A stretch of 50,844 nucleotides of DNA from contig JAQGOF010000077.1 in the NCBI GenBank assembly GCA_028293745.1, positions 1-50,844 of the forward strand, given 5' to 3'. The position numbers were made by a program, and so were the translations under genes. Shown here in pieces: positions 23,076-31,707 of the stretch; positions within the stretch are counted from its first letter, which is position 1, and the number at the start of each line of letters is the position of its first letter. Below the pieces are notes generated by a model. That model saw nothing but the letters and a program-made list of their open reading frames with translations, searched no databases and had not been told where the DNA came from. This stretch comes from Gammaproteobacteria bacterium. GTDB lineage: Bacteria; Pseudomonadota; Gammaproteobacteria; Steroidobacterales; Steroidobacteraceae.

Positions 23076-24710
23076 ATGAGGAACGTGGGGCAGGGGCTGC
23101 GTCACACACGTAGCTTCGGTTGGTTGCTATGGATCGTGCTGGCGGCGGTCTGGTTTGCAACCATGCCCATTCGTCCGCTGATCGACCCTGACGAAGGGCG
23201 CTACGCCGAGATCCCTCGCGAGATGGTGGCAACGGGTGACTGGATCACGCCGCGCCTGGACGGTCTGAAATACTTCGAGAAGCCCCCGTTGCAGTACTGG
23301 GCAACTGCTGTGGCGTATTCAGCGTTTGGTGTGAGCGAATGGACGGCTCGTCTATGGACCGTGGGGCTGGCGTTCCTGTGCCTGCCGATGGTCTTTGGGT
23401 GGACCACGCGGCTCTACGGCCAGACTGCGGGCTTCGCGGCCCTGACGGCGCTCGTGGTCAGCCCGTACTTCGAGCTCATCGCGCATCTGAATCTGCTGGA
23501 TGCCGGCTTTGCGTTCTGGGTGGCGGGCACAGTATTCGCCTTCACACTTGCACAGTGCTCTCCCGATGGATCTACCAGCGAGCGACGCTGGATGCTGCTG
23601 GCCTGGCTGGCCGCAGCGCTGGCCGTGCTCAGCAAAGGCATCGTCGTCGGCGTGCTCACCGGGGGAACGCTGGTGGTCTATACGCTGATAGAGCGCGACG
23701 CACGACCCTGGCGGCGTCTGCATCTGATGTTGGGCCTACCACTGTTTCTACTGGTCGCAGTGCCTTGGTTCATTGCCGTGAATGCGCGCAACCCGTCTTT
23801 CGCGGAGTTCTTCTTCGTTCACGAGCATTTCGCAAGATTCCTGACCACGGTGCACAAGCGTGTGGAACCCTGGTGGTACTTCCTTGGCCTGCTCGTCATC
23901 GGTGCTCTCCCATGGCTGTGGGCCCTGCCGGCAGCTTGCCGCCGCGCGTGGCTAGAGCCTCCTCGAGCTAATCAATTTAAGCCACTGAAATTCTTACTGA
24001 TATTTTGCGGCGTGACCCTCGCATTTTTCTCCGTGTCAGAATCGAAGCTCGCACCCTACATCCTGCCCATGATGCCCCCACTCGCTGCCATCATCGGTGC
24101 ACACCTCGCGGAGAGCCCGACGTTCGTACGCAGGATGGCGCGATTTACTGGCGGATTGTTGCTGTTCCTGGCTGCGGGATTTAGCGTCTTTGCCATCCGC
24201 CGTTATGGGTTTTTGCCGCCGACCGCGCTACCTTGGCTGATAGCCGCATCGATTGCCGCCGCGTACGGTGTGTTCGCAACGTGGAAGCGAGATGCCACGC
24301 GGGCCGCGGTCGTATGGGCTACGGCCGCAAGCGCGATTTTGGGTTGGCAGTGTCTGCTCAGCGCATACACTGAGCTGCCCGAGCGGTCATCGTACAAACT
24401 GGTCATGACAGTCAAACCCCTGATCGGACCTCAAACCGAATTGTTCACCATCGGTCAATACCGGGAGACTCTCTCCCCGTACCTGAAGAGGACCCTGACG
24501 CTCGTGGACTTCGAGGGGGAGCTCGAATTTGGAATCTCACAGGAACCCGCGCGCGCGCTGAGCGCGGCGGCATTTCTGGCCCATTGGAATGCCGCGACGA
24601 ACGCCGTGGCTTTCATATCTCCAGAGATTATTGACGCCTGGCGGGCCAAGGGGTTGCAGGGCAGGGTGATCGGCGGCGACAACCGGACACTCGTGGTGAG
24701 CCGCCTGTGA
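23076..24710 (+). CDS. arnT: ArnT-type lipid A L-Ara4N glycosyltransferase
   Basis: A 544-residue GT83 membrane protein. The first periplasmic loop has the GT-C catalytic acid pattern PLIDPDEGRYAEIPREMV, then GDWITPRLDGLKYFEKPPLQYW (split as read). About 12 membrane helices follow and a soluble periplasmic C-terminal part. It transfers Ara4N from undecaprenyl phosphate to lipid A phosphate on the periplasmic face, reducing binding of cationic peptides such as polymyxin. The ATG at 23076 was preferred to the in-frame TTG at 23070. The stop overlaps the next gene (GTGA). Confidence 0.9.
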   Translation: MRNVGQGLRHTRSFGWLLWIVLAAVWFATMPIRPLIDPDEGRYAEIPREMVATGDWITPRLDGLKYFEKPPLQYWATAVAYSAFGVSEWTARLWTVGLAFLCLPMVFGWTTRLYGQTAGFAALTALVVSPYFELIAHLNLLDAGFAFWVAGTVFAFTLAQCSPDGSTSERRWMLLAWLAAALAVLSKGIVVGVLTGGTLVVYTLIERDARPWRRLHLMLGLPLFLLVAVPWFIAVNARNPSFAEFFFVHEHFARFLTTVHKRVEPWWYFLGLLVIGALPWLWALPAACRRAWLEPPRANQFKPLKFLLIFCGVTLAFFSVSESKLAPYILPMMPPLAAIIGAHLAESPTFVRRMARFTGGLLLFLAAGFSVFAIRRYGFLPPTALPWLIAASIAAAYGVFATWKRDATRAAVVWATAASAILGWQCLLSAYTELPERSSYKLVMTVKPLIGPQTELFTIGQYRETLSPYLKRTLTLVDFEGELEFGISQEPARALSAAAFLAHWNAATNAVAFISPEIIDAWRAKGLQGRVIGGDNRTLVVSRL

Positions 24711-25078
24711 GACCGGCCGACTTTGCGGTGTTGTCCTTCGGCGTGTTGCTGAATGCGTTCGCACAGCTTGGGTTGAAAGCGGCGACTCGCGTCACGGGCC
24801 CGCTGATCGTGCCGGGTGGCGGCACCTTGAACCGGGCGCTCGAGCTGCTGACGGTCCCCTCTCTTTGGTTTGCGTTGAGTGCCTATGGACTCAGCGTGGT
24901 CGTGTGGTTGGTTGGGCTTTCGCGGGTACCCGTCAGCCAGGCCTACCCCATGCTGTCGATGGGTTACGTCATCAACATTGGACTCGCCTGGTGGTTGCTG
25001 GGCGAGGTGCCGAATGCACAACGGGTGATCGGCATCGCCGTCATCGTGGTGGGCGTGGTGCTGGTGGCCCGCTCCTGA
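24707..25078 (+). CDS. Small EamA/SMR-type membrane protein, Ara4N-undecaprenyl phosphate flippase subunit
   Basis: This 123-residue protein has four hydrophobic segments in the SMR/EamA pattern. The last contains PVSQAYPMLSMGYVINIGLAWW, the signature segment of ArnE and ArnF. Those two form a heterodimer that flips Ara4N-P-undecaprenol. Only one such gene is present here. The start is a GTG that overlaps the arnT stop. A homodimer is the simplest reading, unless a second subunit is encoded elsewhere. Confidence 0.8.
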   Translation: MRPADFAVLSFGVLLNAFAQLGLKAATRVTGPLIVPGGGTLNRALELLTVPSLWFALSAYGLSVVVWLVGLSRVPVSQAYPMLSMGYVINIGLAWWLLGEVPNAQRVIGIAVIVVGVVLVARS

Positions 25079-25109
25079 AGTGTTGGCCGTTTCGGCAAGA
25101 GGAAAGCAG

Positions 25110-26249
25110 ATGGTGAAGAAGATGCTGCCATTCACTCGTCCGACGATTGACGAAGAGACGATCCAGGGCGTCGCCGAAGTGCTCAGGTCAGGTTGGCTCG
25201 CAAGCGGACCGAAGGTCGCCGAGTTCGAGGCGGCTCTGTCCCGTTACCTGGGCGGCCGTCCGGTGCGCACCCAGACTTCCGCCACCGCGAGCATGGAGAT
25301 GGCGCTGCTGGCGTGCGGAATCGGCGAGGGCGACGAGGTCATCACGCCTGCTATGAGCTTCGTTGCCACGGCCAACGTGATCATGAGGGTGCGGGCACGC
25401 CCGGTCTTCGTCGATGTTGGCCTCGATTCGCGCAACATCGATTTCGAGCAGGTCGAGGCGGCAATCACACCGCGCACGCGCGCCATCTTGCCCGTGCACT
25501 TCGCGGGATTGCCCGTCAACATGGACCGGCTGTATGACATCGCGAAACGCCATGGCCTGCGGGTCATCGAGGACGCGGCGCATGCGATCGGCTCCGCGTG
25601 GAAAGGCCGCCGCATCGGCAGCTTCGGCGATCTCGTCTGCTTCAGTTTTCACCCCAACAAAAACATGACGACCATAGAAGGTGGCGCGGTGAGCGGGGGC
25701 TCGGCCGAGGAGGTCAAGGCGCTCGAGCTGCATCGCTGGCACGGCCAAATGAAGATCCCGGGCGGCGTGGACACCCTGTTCGCCGGTGGCAAGGCAAACC
25801 TGTCGGATGTAGCGGCACGCGTCGGTCTCGGGCAGCTCGCGCGCCTGGAGGAATTCAATGCCCGGCGGCGGCAGCTCGTGGCGCGGTACTTCAGTCTGTG
25901 GAGCGATGATCCGGCCGTGCGCCTGCCCGAGCGCGGCACCGGGGGTGAGGCCGAAGATCACAGCTGGCACGTGTTCGCGCCGCTGCTGCCACTCGGGCAG
26001 TTGAAAATCACCCGGCCGCAGTTCATCGAAGCCATGGCTCAACGCGACATTGCAGTTGGCCTGCACTATCCGGCGATCCACCTGTTCAGCGCTTATCGGG
26101 CGCTTGGGTATCGCGAGGGACAGTTTCCGAATGCCGAGCGGATAGGCCGCGAGACCATCACCTTGCCCTTGTTCCCGGCGATGGAGTTGAATGACGTCGA
26201 TCGGGTCGTGGCAGCGGTCAACGAAATCACTACGGGAGCGCGCCTTTGA
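25110..26249 (+). CDS. arnB: ArnB, UDP-4-amino-4-deoxy-L-arabinose aminotransferase
   Basis: A 379-residue DegT/DnrJ/EryC1 aminotransferase with PLP. It has LPFTRPTIDEETIQGV at the start, TSATASMEMALLACGIG, PVHFAGLPVNMDRL, IEDAAHAIGS and the PLP lysine in FHPNKNMTTIEGG. It transfers an amino group from glutamate to the 4-keto-pentose made by the dehydrogenase at 21987. The ATG at 25110 has AGAGGAAA 5 nt upstream; the longer in-frame start at 25080 does not. The stop overlaps arnC. Confidence 0.92.
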   Translation: MVKKMLPFTRPTIDEETIQGVAEVLRSGWLASGPKVAEFEAALSRYLGGRPVRTQTSATASMEMALLACGIGEGDEVITPAMSFVATANVIMRVRARPVFVDVGLDSRNIDFEQVEAAITPRTRAILPVHFAGLPVNMDRLYDIAKRHGLRVIEDAAHAIGSAWKGRRIGSFGDLVCFSFHPNKNMTTIEGGAVSGGSAEEVKALELHRWHGQMKIPGGVDTLFAGGKANLSDVAARVGLGQLARLEEFNARRRQLVARYFSLWSDDPAVRLPERGTGGEAEDHSWHVFAPLLPLGQLKITRPQFIEAMAQRDIAVGLHYPAIHLFSAYRALGYREGQFPNAERIGRETITLPLFPAMELNDVDRVVAAVNEITTGARL

Positions 26250-27241
26250 ACGCCACCCTTTCAGTTGTCATTCCGATCTTCAACGAGGAGGGCGGCCTGC
26301 AGAGCTTGTTCGACCGCCTGTATCCGGTGCTCGATCAGTTGGGCCGCAAGTACGAAGTGATCTTCGTGGACGACGGCAGCAGTGACCGCTCGGTCGCCGT
26401 ACTGCGGGGACAATTCGCGAAACGCCCCGACACCACGCGCGTAGTGGTGCTCGCGCGCAATGTCGGACAGCACATGGCCATCATGGCCGGCTTTGCGCAG
26501 ACCCGCGGCGACTACGTCATCACCCTGGATGCGGATTTGCAGAACCCTCCGGAGGAAATCGGCAAGATCGTCGCGGCCATGGATGAGGGCGCCGACTACG
26601 TCGGCACCGTGAGGAAAGACCGTCACGATGCGTATTGGCGCAAGGCGGCATCGCGCCTGATGAACCGGTTCCGGGAGCAGACCACCCAGATCCGGATCAC
26701 CGACCAGGGTTGCATGTTGCGCGGCTACGATCGCGAAATCGTGGATGCAATCAATAGCTGCGTCGAGATCAGCACCTTTGTCCCCGCACTGGGATACACC
26801 TTCGCGCGCAACCCGGTGGAAATCGAAGTGGTGCACGCCGAACGTACGGTTGGGACGTCGAAATATTCCCTGTACCGCCTGATCCGCCTGAACTTCGACC
26901 TGATGACCGGCTTCTCGGTGGTGCCGCTGCAGTTATTCTCCATGGCTGGGGTGATCATCGCGTTGCTATCCCTGGTCGGAGTCGTTCTGCTGGCCATCCG
27001 GCGGTTGGTGGTAGGTCCCGAAGCGGAAGGGTTGTTCACGTTATTCGCCATCGCGTTCTTCCTCATTGGCGTGTTGCTGATGGGTGTGGGTGTTGTTGGT
27101 GAGTACGTCGGTCGCATCTACGAACAGGTCCGTCAGCGGCCGCGATACACGATCGCTGCGCTTCTCGAGCAGGAGGAGTCGCAACCTCACGACGTGCCCG
27201 CACCCCGGACCGCGGAGAGAACTTCGGGAGCGGGTGGATGA
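26246..27241 (+). CDS. arnC: ArnC, undecaprenyl-phosphate Ara4FN transferase
   Basis: This 331-residue GT2 glycosyltransferase has the N-terminal GT-A domain (SVVIPIFNEEGGLQSL, FVDDGSSD, TLDADLQNPPEE) and two C-terminal membrane helices (near residues 230-255 and 270-290). It links formylated Ara4N to undecaprenyl phosphate on the cytoplasmic face. The start is a TTG overlapping the arnB stop (TTGA), and the end overlaps the formyltransferase gene (ATGA). Length and motifs match ArnC/PmrF. Confidence 0.92.
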   Translation: MNATLSVVIPIFNEEGGLQSLFDRLYPVLDQLGRKYEVIFVDDGSSDRSVAVLRGQFAKRPDTTRVVVLARNVGQHMAIMAGFAQTRGDYVITLDADLQNPPEEIGKIVAAMDEGADYVGTVRKDRHDAYWRKAASRLMNRFREQTTQIRITDQGCMLRGYDREIVDAINSCVEISTFVPALGYTFARNPVEIEVVHAERTVGTSKYSLYRLIRLNFDLMTGFSVVPLQLFSMAGVIIALLSLVGVVLLAIRRLVVGPEAEGLFTLFAIAFFLIGVLLMGVGVVGEYVGRIYEQVRQRPRYTIAALLEQEESQPHDVPAPRTAERTSGAGG

Positions 27242-28167
27242 CCGCTGCTCGAGCAGTGGTGTTCGGTTATCACGACGTCGGCGTTCGCTGCCTCAAGACG
27301 CTCATTTCGGGTGGCGTGGAGGTCCCGTTGGTCGTGACCGTAGCCGACGATCCGAATGAGACTCAGTGGTTCGGAAGTGTGGCAGCAACCGCCGCGGAGT
27401 ATGGCATCACGGCCATAACTCCCCCCGATGCGAACACGCCGGAGCTGCAGCGCACGATCTCGGACCTGCAACCCGACTTCATTTTTTCTTTCTACTACCG
27501 CTCGATGCTGGCGGCACCACTACTGCGTATCGCTCGCCTTGGTGCACTCAACATGCATGGTTCAATGCTGCCGAACTACCGCGGCCGGGCGCCCGTGAAC
27601 TGGGCGGTTCTTCGAGGTGAGCGCGAAACGGGCGCGACCCTGCATTACATGGTTGAGCGCGCTGATGCTGGCGAAATCGTGGATCAACTGGCCGTCCCCA
27701 TACTGCGGGATGATGATGCCCGCGAGGTGTTTGCCAAGGTCACCGTCGCTGCCGAGACCGTTCTGGCGCGGTCGCTTCCAGGGTTGATTGCGGGCACGGC
27801 GCCGCGGAGGATCCAGCCAATAGAGCCCGCGCAATATTTTGGACGCCGCCGTCCCGAAGACGGCCGGATCGACTGGGCCTGGCCGGCTGAGCAGATTCAC
27901 AACCTGGTGCGCGGGGTGGCGCCGCCATTTCCGGGAGCGTTCGCCGATGTCCAGGGGGAGCGCTGGTGGGTTCATAAGACGCGGGTTGTGGCGCGCACAG
28001 CAGGCCCGAATTCGTGCGCCAGACTGGTTGGAACCGGCGGTCAATGTCATATCGAGTGTCGGGATGGCAGCGTGTTGCAACTTCTGGCGGTGGCAACGGC
28101 TGCCGGCCCGTTGAACCTGCAGGCGCTGGCTGCCGAGCTGAGCCGGAAGCCGCGGCTGCTTGCCTGA
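27238..28167 (+). CDS. UDP-Ara4N formyltransferase, ArnA N-terminal domain as a separate gene
   Basis: A 309-residue 10-formyl-THF-dependent formyltransferase. The catalytic segment LNMHGSMLPNYRGRAPVNW holds the Asn-His pair, and ERADAGEIVDQ holds the Asp of this family. The C-terminal part (residues 200-300) is the methionyl-tRNA-formyltransferase-like OB domain. In enterobacteria it is the N-terminal domain of ArnA; here it is five genes away from the dehydrogenase half. It formylates UDP-Ara4N before transfer to the lipid carrier. ATGA overlap with arnC; arnD follows without a gap. Confidence 0.9.
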   Translation: MTAARAVVFGYHDVGVRCLKTLISGGVEVPLVVTVADDPNETQWFGSVAATAAEYGITAITPPDANTPELQRTISDLQPDFIFSFYYRSMLAAPLLRIARLGALNMHGSMLPNYRGRAPVNWAVLRGERETGATLHYMVERADAGEIVDQLAVPILRDDDAREVFAKVTVAAETVLARSLPGLIAGTAPRRIQPIEPAQYFGRRRPEDGRIDWAWPAEQIHNLVRGVAPPFPGAFADVQGERWWVHKTRVVARTAGPNSCARLVGTGGQCHIECRDGSVLQLLAVATAAGPLNLQALAAELSRKPRLLA

Positions 28168-29100
28168 ATGTCGCGTATCGCTCTGAAAATCGATGTCGAT
28201 ACGGACCGGGGCACCCTCGAGGGTGTGCCGCGCCTGGTCGGCCTCTTTGAGCGACTCAACGTGCGCGCGACCTTCCTGTTCAGCCTGGGCCCCGACCAGA
28301 CCGGCCGCGCCGTCAAACGTGCGTTCCGCCGCGGGTTCATGGGGAAGGTCCGAAGAACGTCAGTGTTGAAACACTACGGCTTGAAAACGCTCCTGTATGG
28401 AACGCTGCTGCCTGGGCCGCATATCGGGCGTCGGCGCGGGTCGATCATGCGCGATGTAGCGGGTCGCGGGTTTGAAGTTGGTGTGCACACCTACAACCAC
28501 GTGAAATGGCAAGACAACGTGGCGGCAGAGAATGAGTCATGGACGCGCCGCGAGCTGACACTTGCCCGCGATGAATTTGCCCGGATCTTCTCCCGCCCCC
28601 CCGTGGTGCATGGCGCCGCGGGCTGGCAGATCAACCGCTACGTTCCGCGGTTGGAGCAGGAATTGGGATTCCAGTATGCATCCGACGGTCGCGGAACCGG
28701 TCCCTTCGTGCCCGTGGCAAATGGAGTTGCGGTTGAGGTTCCCCAGATGCCCACGACCCTGCCGACGCTCGATGAACTGATCGGGCGCCCGGAACTGGAG
28801 GGGGTGGATCCCATAGACCACCTGTTCTCGTTGACCGAAGAGCATCCCGAACGCGATCATGTTTATACCCTCCACGCGGAATTGGAGGGCAACACCTACC
28901 TCGAGGCGTTCGAGAGGCTGATCCGGGGCTGGCGGGATCGGGGCGCCGATCTGATCGACCTTGCAGGCTATGCGGCGACGTTGCGTGTCGCCGAGCTGCC
29001 CAGGTGTGAGATGGTGGAAGGGACCGTGGAGGGCCGCAGCGGCACGCTGGCGTGCCAGCACTTACCAGGGGCTGCGCCCCGAACAGGAGCCTCACCATGA
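28168..29100 (+). CDS. arnD: ArnD, Ara4FN-undecaprenyl phosphate deformylase
   Basis: This is a 310-residue polysaccharide-deacetylase-like protein. ArnD traits are LKIDVDTDRGTLEGVPRL (first metal Asp), FLFSLGPDQTGRAVKR, the HT-X-N-H motif VGVHTYNHVKWQD, and VVHGAAGWQINRY. It removes the formyl group so that Ara4N-P-undecaprenol can be flipped and used by ArnT. The ATG follows the formyltransferase stop directly. The stop overlaps the LysE gene (ATGA). Confidence 0.92.
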   Translation: MSRIALKIDVDTDRGTLEGVPRLVGLFERLNVRATFLFSLGPDQTGRAVKRAFRRGFMGKVRRTSVLKHYGLKTLLYGTLLPGPHIGRRRGSIMRDVAGRGFEVGVHTYNHVKWQDNVAAENESWTRRELTLARDEFARIFSRPPVVHGAAGWQINRYVPRLEQELGFQYASDGRGTGPFVPVANGVAVEVPQMPTTLPTLDELIGRPELEGVDPIDHLFSLTEEHPERDHVYTLHAELEGNTYLEAFERLIRGWRDRGADLIDLAGYAATLRVAELPRCEMVEGTVEGRSGTLACQHLPGAAPRTGASP

Positions 29101-29711
29101 CTTGGTACGGTTTATCGGTATTCAGCCTGGCCTACGTGCTCGCGGTCGCGAGCCCCGGGCCGGGAGTTGCCGCGATCATTGCCCGCTCGCTGGGCCACGG
29201 ACTGCGCGGTGCGCCCGCCTTCATTGGCGGCTTCATGGTCGGTGACCTCATCTGGTTTACATGCGCGGCCACGGGCCTGGCCATGCTCGCCCAGGGCGCC
29301 TACACCGTATTTCTCGTCGTGAAGTATGCGGGTGTGGCTTATCTGCTGTACCTGGCCTATCGCTTGTGGACGGCACCGGCAAAGCCGATCGATGCATCGC
29401 GTGACGTGAGCCGCGAGCGGCCGTTGCAGCTCTTCCTGGGCTCCCTGGCGCTGACCCTGGGTAACCCGAAGACCATGATCTTTTTTCTGGCCGTCCTTCC
29501 CACCGTGGTCGAGTTGAAGAGCCTGTCCGTAACCGGCTTCTTCGAAATCGTCCTCGTCATCCTGGTCATTCTGCCCACAGTGCTGGGCGGCTATGCCTTT
29601 GGCGCGAGCCGGGCCCGCCGTCTTTTCTCTAGACCACAGACCGTCCGATGGGTCCAGCGTGGTACTGGAGTTGCCATGGCATCCGCGGCTGTGGCCGTCG
29701 TAACACGGTAG
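29097..29711 (+). CDS. LysE/RhtB-family amino acid exporter
   Basis: A 204-residue membrane protein with about six hydrophobic segments and the family pattern ASPGPGVAAIIARSLGHG followed by GFMVGDLIWF and LTLGNPKTMIFFLAVLP. Relatives export lysine, homoserine, threonine or similar metabolites. It is translationally coupled to arnD by ATGA but has no known role in Ara4N synthesis. A nonessential passenger is likely. Substrate unknown. Confidence 0.87.
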   Translation: MTWYGLSVFSLAYVLAVASPGPGVAAIIARSLGHGLRGAPAFIGGFMVGDLIWFTCAATGLAMLAQGAYTVFLVVKYAGVAYLLYLAYRLWTAPAKPIDASRDVSRERPLQLFLGSLALTLGNPKTMIFFLAVLPTVVELKSLSVTGFFEIVLVILVILPTVLGGYAFGASRARRLFSRPQTVRWVQRGTGVAMASAAVAVVTR

Positions 29712-29748
29712 GAACGCGGTAGGAACTACCGTCCACCCTCTACGGTAG
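29706..29748. promoter_or_regulatory. CGGTAG repeats upstream of ECF sigma gene
   Basis: CGGTAGGAA occurs at 29706-29714 and 29717-29725, and CTACGGTAG at 29740-29748. CTACCG at 29726-29731 pairs with the second copy to form a short hairpin. GGAAC, a common -35 motif of ECF sigma promoters, is included twice. This may be a regulatory cluster, an end-of-operon hairpin, or both. Confidence 0.35.
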
Positions 29749-29793
29749 GGACCTCTCACAATATAGCGTCGCCCGGTACGTCTATCTCCTCAG

Positions 29794-30387
29794 ATGGACG
29801 TGACGCTGAATGACCCTTCCGTGACTTCCGAACAGGATCGAAAGATCTCCGCCGCCGTACGGCGCGAGGGCGGTCGCCTGCGGAATTTCATTCGCCGCCG
29901 CGTGCTGGATGCTGCCGAGGCCGAAGACATCCTCCAGGAAGTGCTGTACGAGCTCGTCGCCGCTCATCGCCTGATGCAGCCGATTGAGCAGGCCGGTGCA
30001 TGGCTGTTGCGGGTGGCCCGCAACCGCATCATCGACAGGTTTCGCAAGAAGCGGGCGGAACCCTTCGGGACCGGGAGTTCCGGGCGGTTCGAGGATGACG
30101 ACGGGGAGGGTAGCGCGCTCGAGGATCTTCTGCCCTCCATCGAGCCAGGTCCCGAGGGCGAGGCGATCCGGCAGGTGCTGCTCGAGCAGGTCGAGGATGC
30201 GTTGGATGAACTGCCGCGCGAACAGCGGGAAGTTTTCATCGCGCATGAGCTCGAAGGAGCGAGCTTCAAGGAGTTGTCCGCACGTTGGGGTGTGAGCGTC
30301 AACACGCTGCTATCCCGGAAGCGGTACGCGATTCTCGCGCTGCGCGAGCAGTTGCAGGACGCCTACGACGAGTGGCTGGACGATTGA
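29794..30387 (+). CDS. ECF-type RNA polymerase sigma factor
   Basis: This 197-residue sigma-70-family protein lacks regions 1 and 3. Region 2 spans about residues 20-90 (AAEAEDILQEVLYELVAAHRL, AWLLRVARNRIIDRFRK). An acidic linker (EDDDGEGSALED) precedes region 4 (LPREQREVFIAHELEGASFKELSARWGVSVNTLLSRKRYAI, residues ~140-185). No anti-sigma factor with a recognisable zinc or membrane domain is adjacent; the next gene is a small membrane protein. It probably directs the three following genes. Confidence 0.88.
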   Translation: MDVTLNDPSVTSEQDRKISAAVRREGGRLRNFIRRRVLDAAEAEDILQEVLYELVAAHRLMQPIEQAGAWLLRVARNRIIDRFRKKRAEPFGTGSSGRFEDDDGEGSALEDLLPSIEPGPEGEAIRQVLLEQVEDALDELPREQREVFIAHELEGASFKELSARWGVSVNTLLSRKRYAILALREQLQDAYDEWLDD

Positions 30388-30409
30388 TTACTTTTCTTAG
30401 GAGATCGTT

Positions 30410-30823
30410 GTGAGACGCTATTGGTTGATGAAGGGGGCCGCGGCGATCGTGTTGATTCCCGCGTTCGTGGCTGCCGTGAGCTTTGTGGTCATGCTGTTGT
30501 GGAACGCGCTCGTCCCCAGCCTGTTCGCAGGACCCGCGCTCGGATTCTGGCAGGCGGTGGGATTGCTCGTGTTGTGCCGCATCCTGTTTGGTGGGTTCCG
30601 GGGACACGGTCATCGCGGCTGGAAGCACAGAGCGTGGCGCGAACGCTGGCATCGCATGACACCCGAGGAGCGCGATCGCTTTCGCGATGGCATCCGCAGA
30701 TGGCGGGACATGAGCCACGACGAACGCCGGGCATTTCGAAGGGGATTCCGTGGCTGCGGCGGCGGGATGATGGATGAGCCCGGCGAACCAAAGGGGGCAA
30801 CGTCTGCCCAAAGAGAGATTTGA
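30410..30823 (+). CDS. Small membrane protein downstream of ECF sigma factor
   Basis: A 137-residue protein. It has two hydrophobic segments (about residues 8-32 and 41-60), then a His/Arg-rich stretch (GGFRGHGHRGWKHRAWRERW) and a charged region, MTPEERDRFRDGIRRWRDMS and DERRAFRRGFRG. The RFR/RR pattern recalls periplasmic heavy-metal-sensor-like or DUF3106 proteins, but I cannot assign it. The GTG at 30410 has TAGGAGA upstream. Its place beside the sigma gene suggests a signalling or anti-sigma role, as inference. Confidence 0.65.
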   Translation: MRRYWLMKGAAAIVLIPAFVAAVSFVVMLLWNALVPSLFAGPALGFWQAVGLLVLCRILFGGFRGHGHRGWKHRAWRERWHRMTPEERDRFRDGIRRWRDMSHDERRAFRRGFRGCGGGMMDEPGEPKGATSAQREI

Positions 30824-30824
30824 G

Positions 30825-31022
30825 ATGAAACCTGTAAAGTGGAGCGACAGCTTCGATTTTGCAGCGGAACGTGCCGCCGATCCCTGGACCCTGGCGGCCC
30901 TGGACTTTCTGGAGCGCAGCCGCGAGGTAGCCAACGAGGTAGTTGTTGACGGCACGCGCAGTGAAACTTCAACATCGGGGCGTGAAGAAGTCCTTGCTCC
31001 TCGTTCCGGGCCTCCTGTGTGA
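30825..31022 (+). CDS. Short hypothetical protein overlapping hydrolase start
   Basis: This possible 65-residue protein starts at an ATG 1 nt after the membrane-protein stop, with GAGAG upstream. The first half (WSDSFDFAAERAADPWTLAALDFLERSREVAN) looks like a real helical protein. The second half is low in structure and overlaps the hydrolase gene by 41 nt in another frame. It may be genuine or the remnant of a longer gene. Confidence 0.4.
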   Translation: MKPVKWSDSFDFAAERAADPWTLAALDFLERSREVANEVVVDGTRSETSTSGREEVLAPRSGPPV

Positions 31023-31707
31023 CGATGCCGTCTGGGCATCTCAGGCTGCAGCGTTGGCAGACATTGCCGATGTACGTGTCGCCAACAACGGTGAAACCGA
31101 CAGCCTCGGAGCACTCGCCGAATCGATAATCGCCCACGCGCCGCCGCGCTTCGCGCTGGCGGGCCATTCCATGGGCGGCCGGATTGCGTTGGAAGTTGCC
31201 CGGAGGGCGCCTGAACGCCTGATCGGGTTCGCCCTGCTGGACACCGGATACGAGGCGCTTGCGCCTGGGGAAGCCGGTGAGCGGGAAGCCGCGGGGCGGC
31301 ACGCGCTGCTGGCAACGGCGCGGCGCGAGGGTATGCGCGCGATGGCGCGGACCTGGCTGCAGGGGATGGTTTATCCTCCAAGGCTCACCGATGAGGAGTT
31401 GGTCGAGCCCATCCTCGATATGTTCGAACGTCGAACACCGGACCTGTTTGCACTACAGATAAAGGCGCTCCTGACCCGCCCCGACGCAACATCCGTCCTC
31501 CCGACTCTTCAATGTCCCACTCTCGTCCTGTGCGGACGCGAGGACGCATGGGCGCCACCCGCTCGACATGATGTAATGGCGAAAATGATTCGGCACAGCA
31601 CATTGGAAATCGTTCCCGACTGCGGCCATATGTCACCGATGGAACGCCCGCAAGCCGTCAACCAGGCCTTTCGACGGTGGCTGGGATCGATCGAAGCGCA
31701 GGCATGA
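30982..31707 (+). CDS. Alpha/beta hydrolase
   Basis: A 241-residue alpha/beta-fold hydrolase with nucleophile elbow GHSMGG, acid in CGREDAWAPP and catalytic His in PDCGHMSPMERP, all in the right order. It is a compact esterase/lactonase/C-C hydrolase type with a short helical cap. The start is uncertain: GTG at 30982 fits the usual beginning just before KKSLLLVPG, while GTG at 30961 and TTG at 30943 are longer options without ribosome-binding sites. It overlaps the next gene by ATGA. Confidence 0.8.
   Translation: MKKSLLLVPGLLCDDAVWASQAAALADIADVRVANNGETDSLGALAESIIAHAPPRFALAGHSMGGRIALEVARRAPERLIGFALLDTGYEALAPGEAGEREAAGRHALLATARREGMRAMARTWLQGMVYPPRLTDEELVEPILDMFERRTPDLFALQIKALLTRPDATSVLPTLQCPTLVLCGREDAWAPPARHDVMAKMIRHSTLEIVPDCGHMSPMERPQAVNQAFRRWLGSIEAQA

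Noticed and set aside
30299..31381. Minus-strand open frame of 360 codons across the sigma-factor cassette
   Set aside because: It crosses several well-supported plus-strand genes and is rich in Arg, Pro and Ser without domain pattern.
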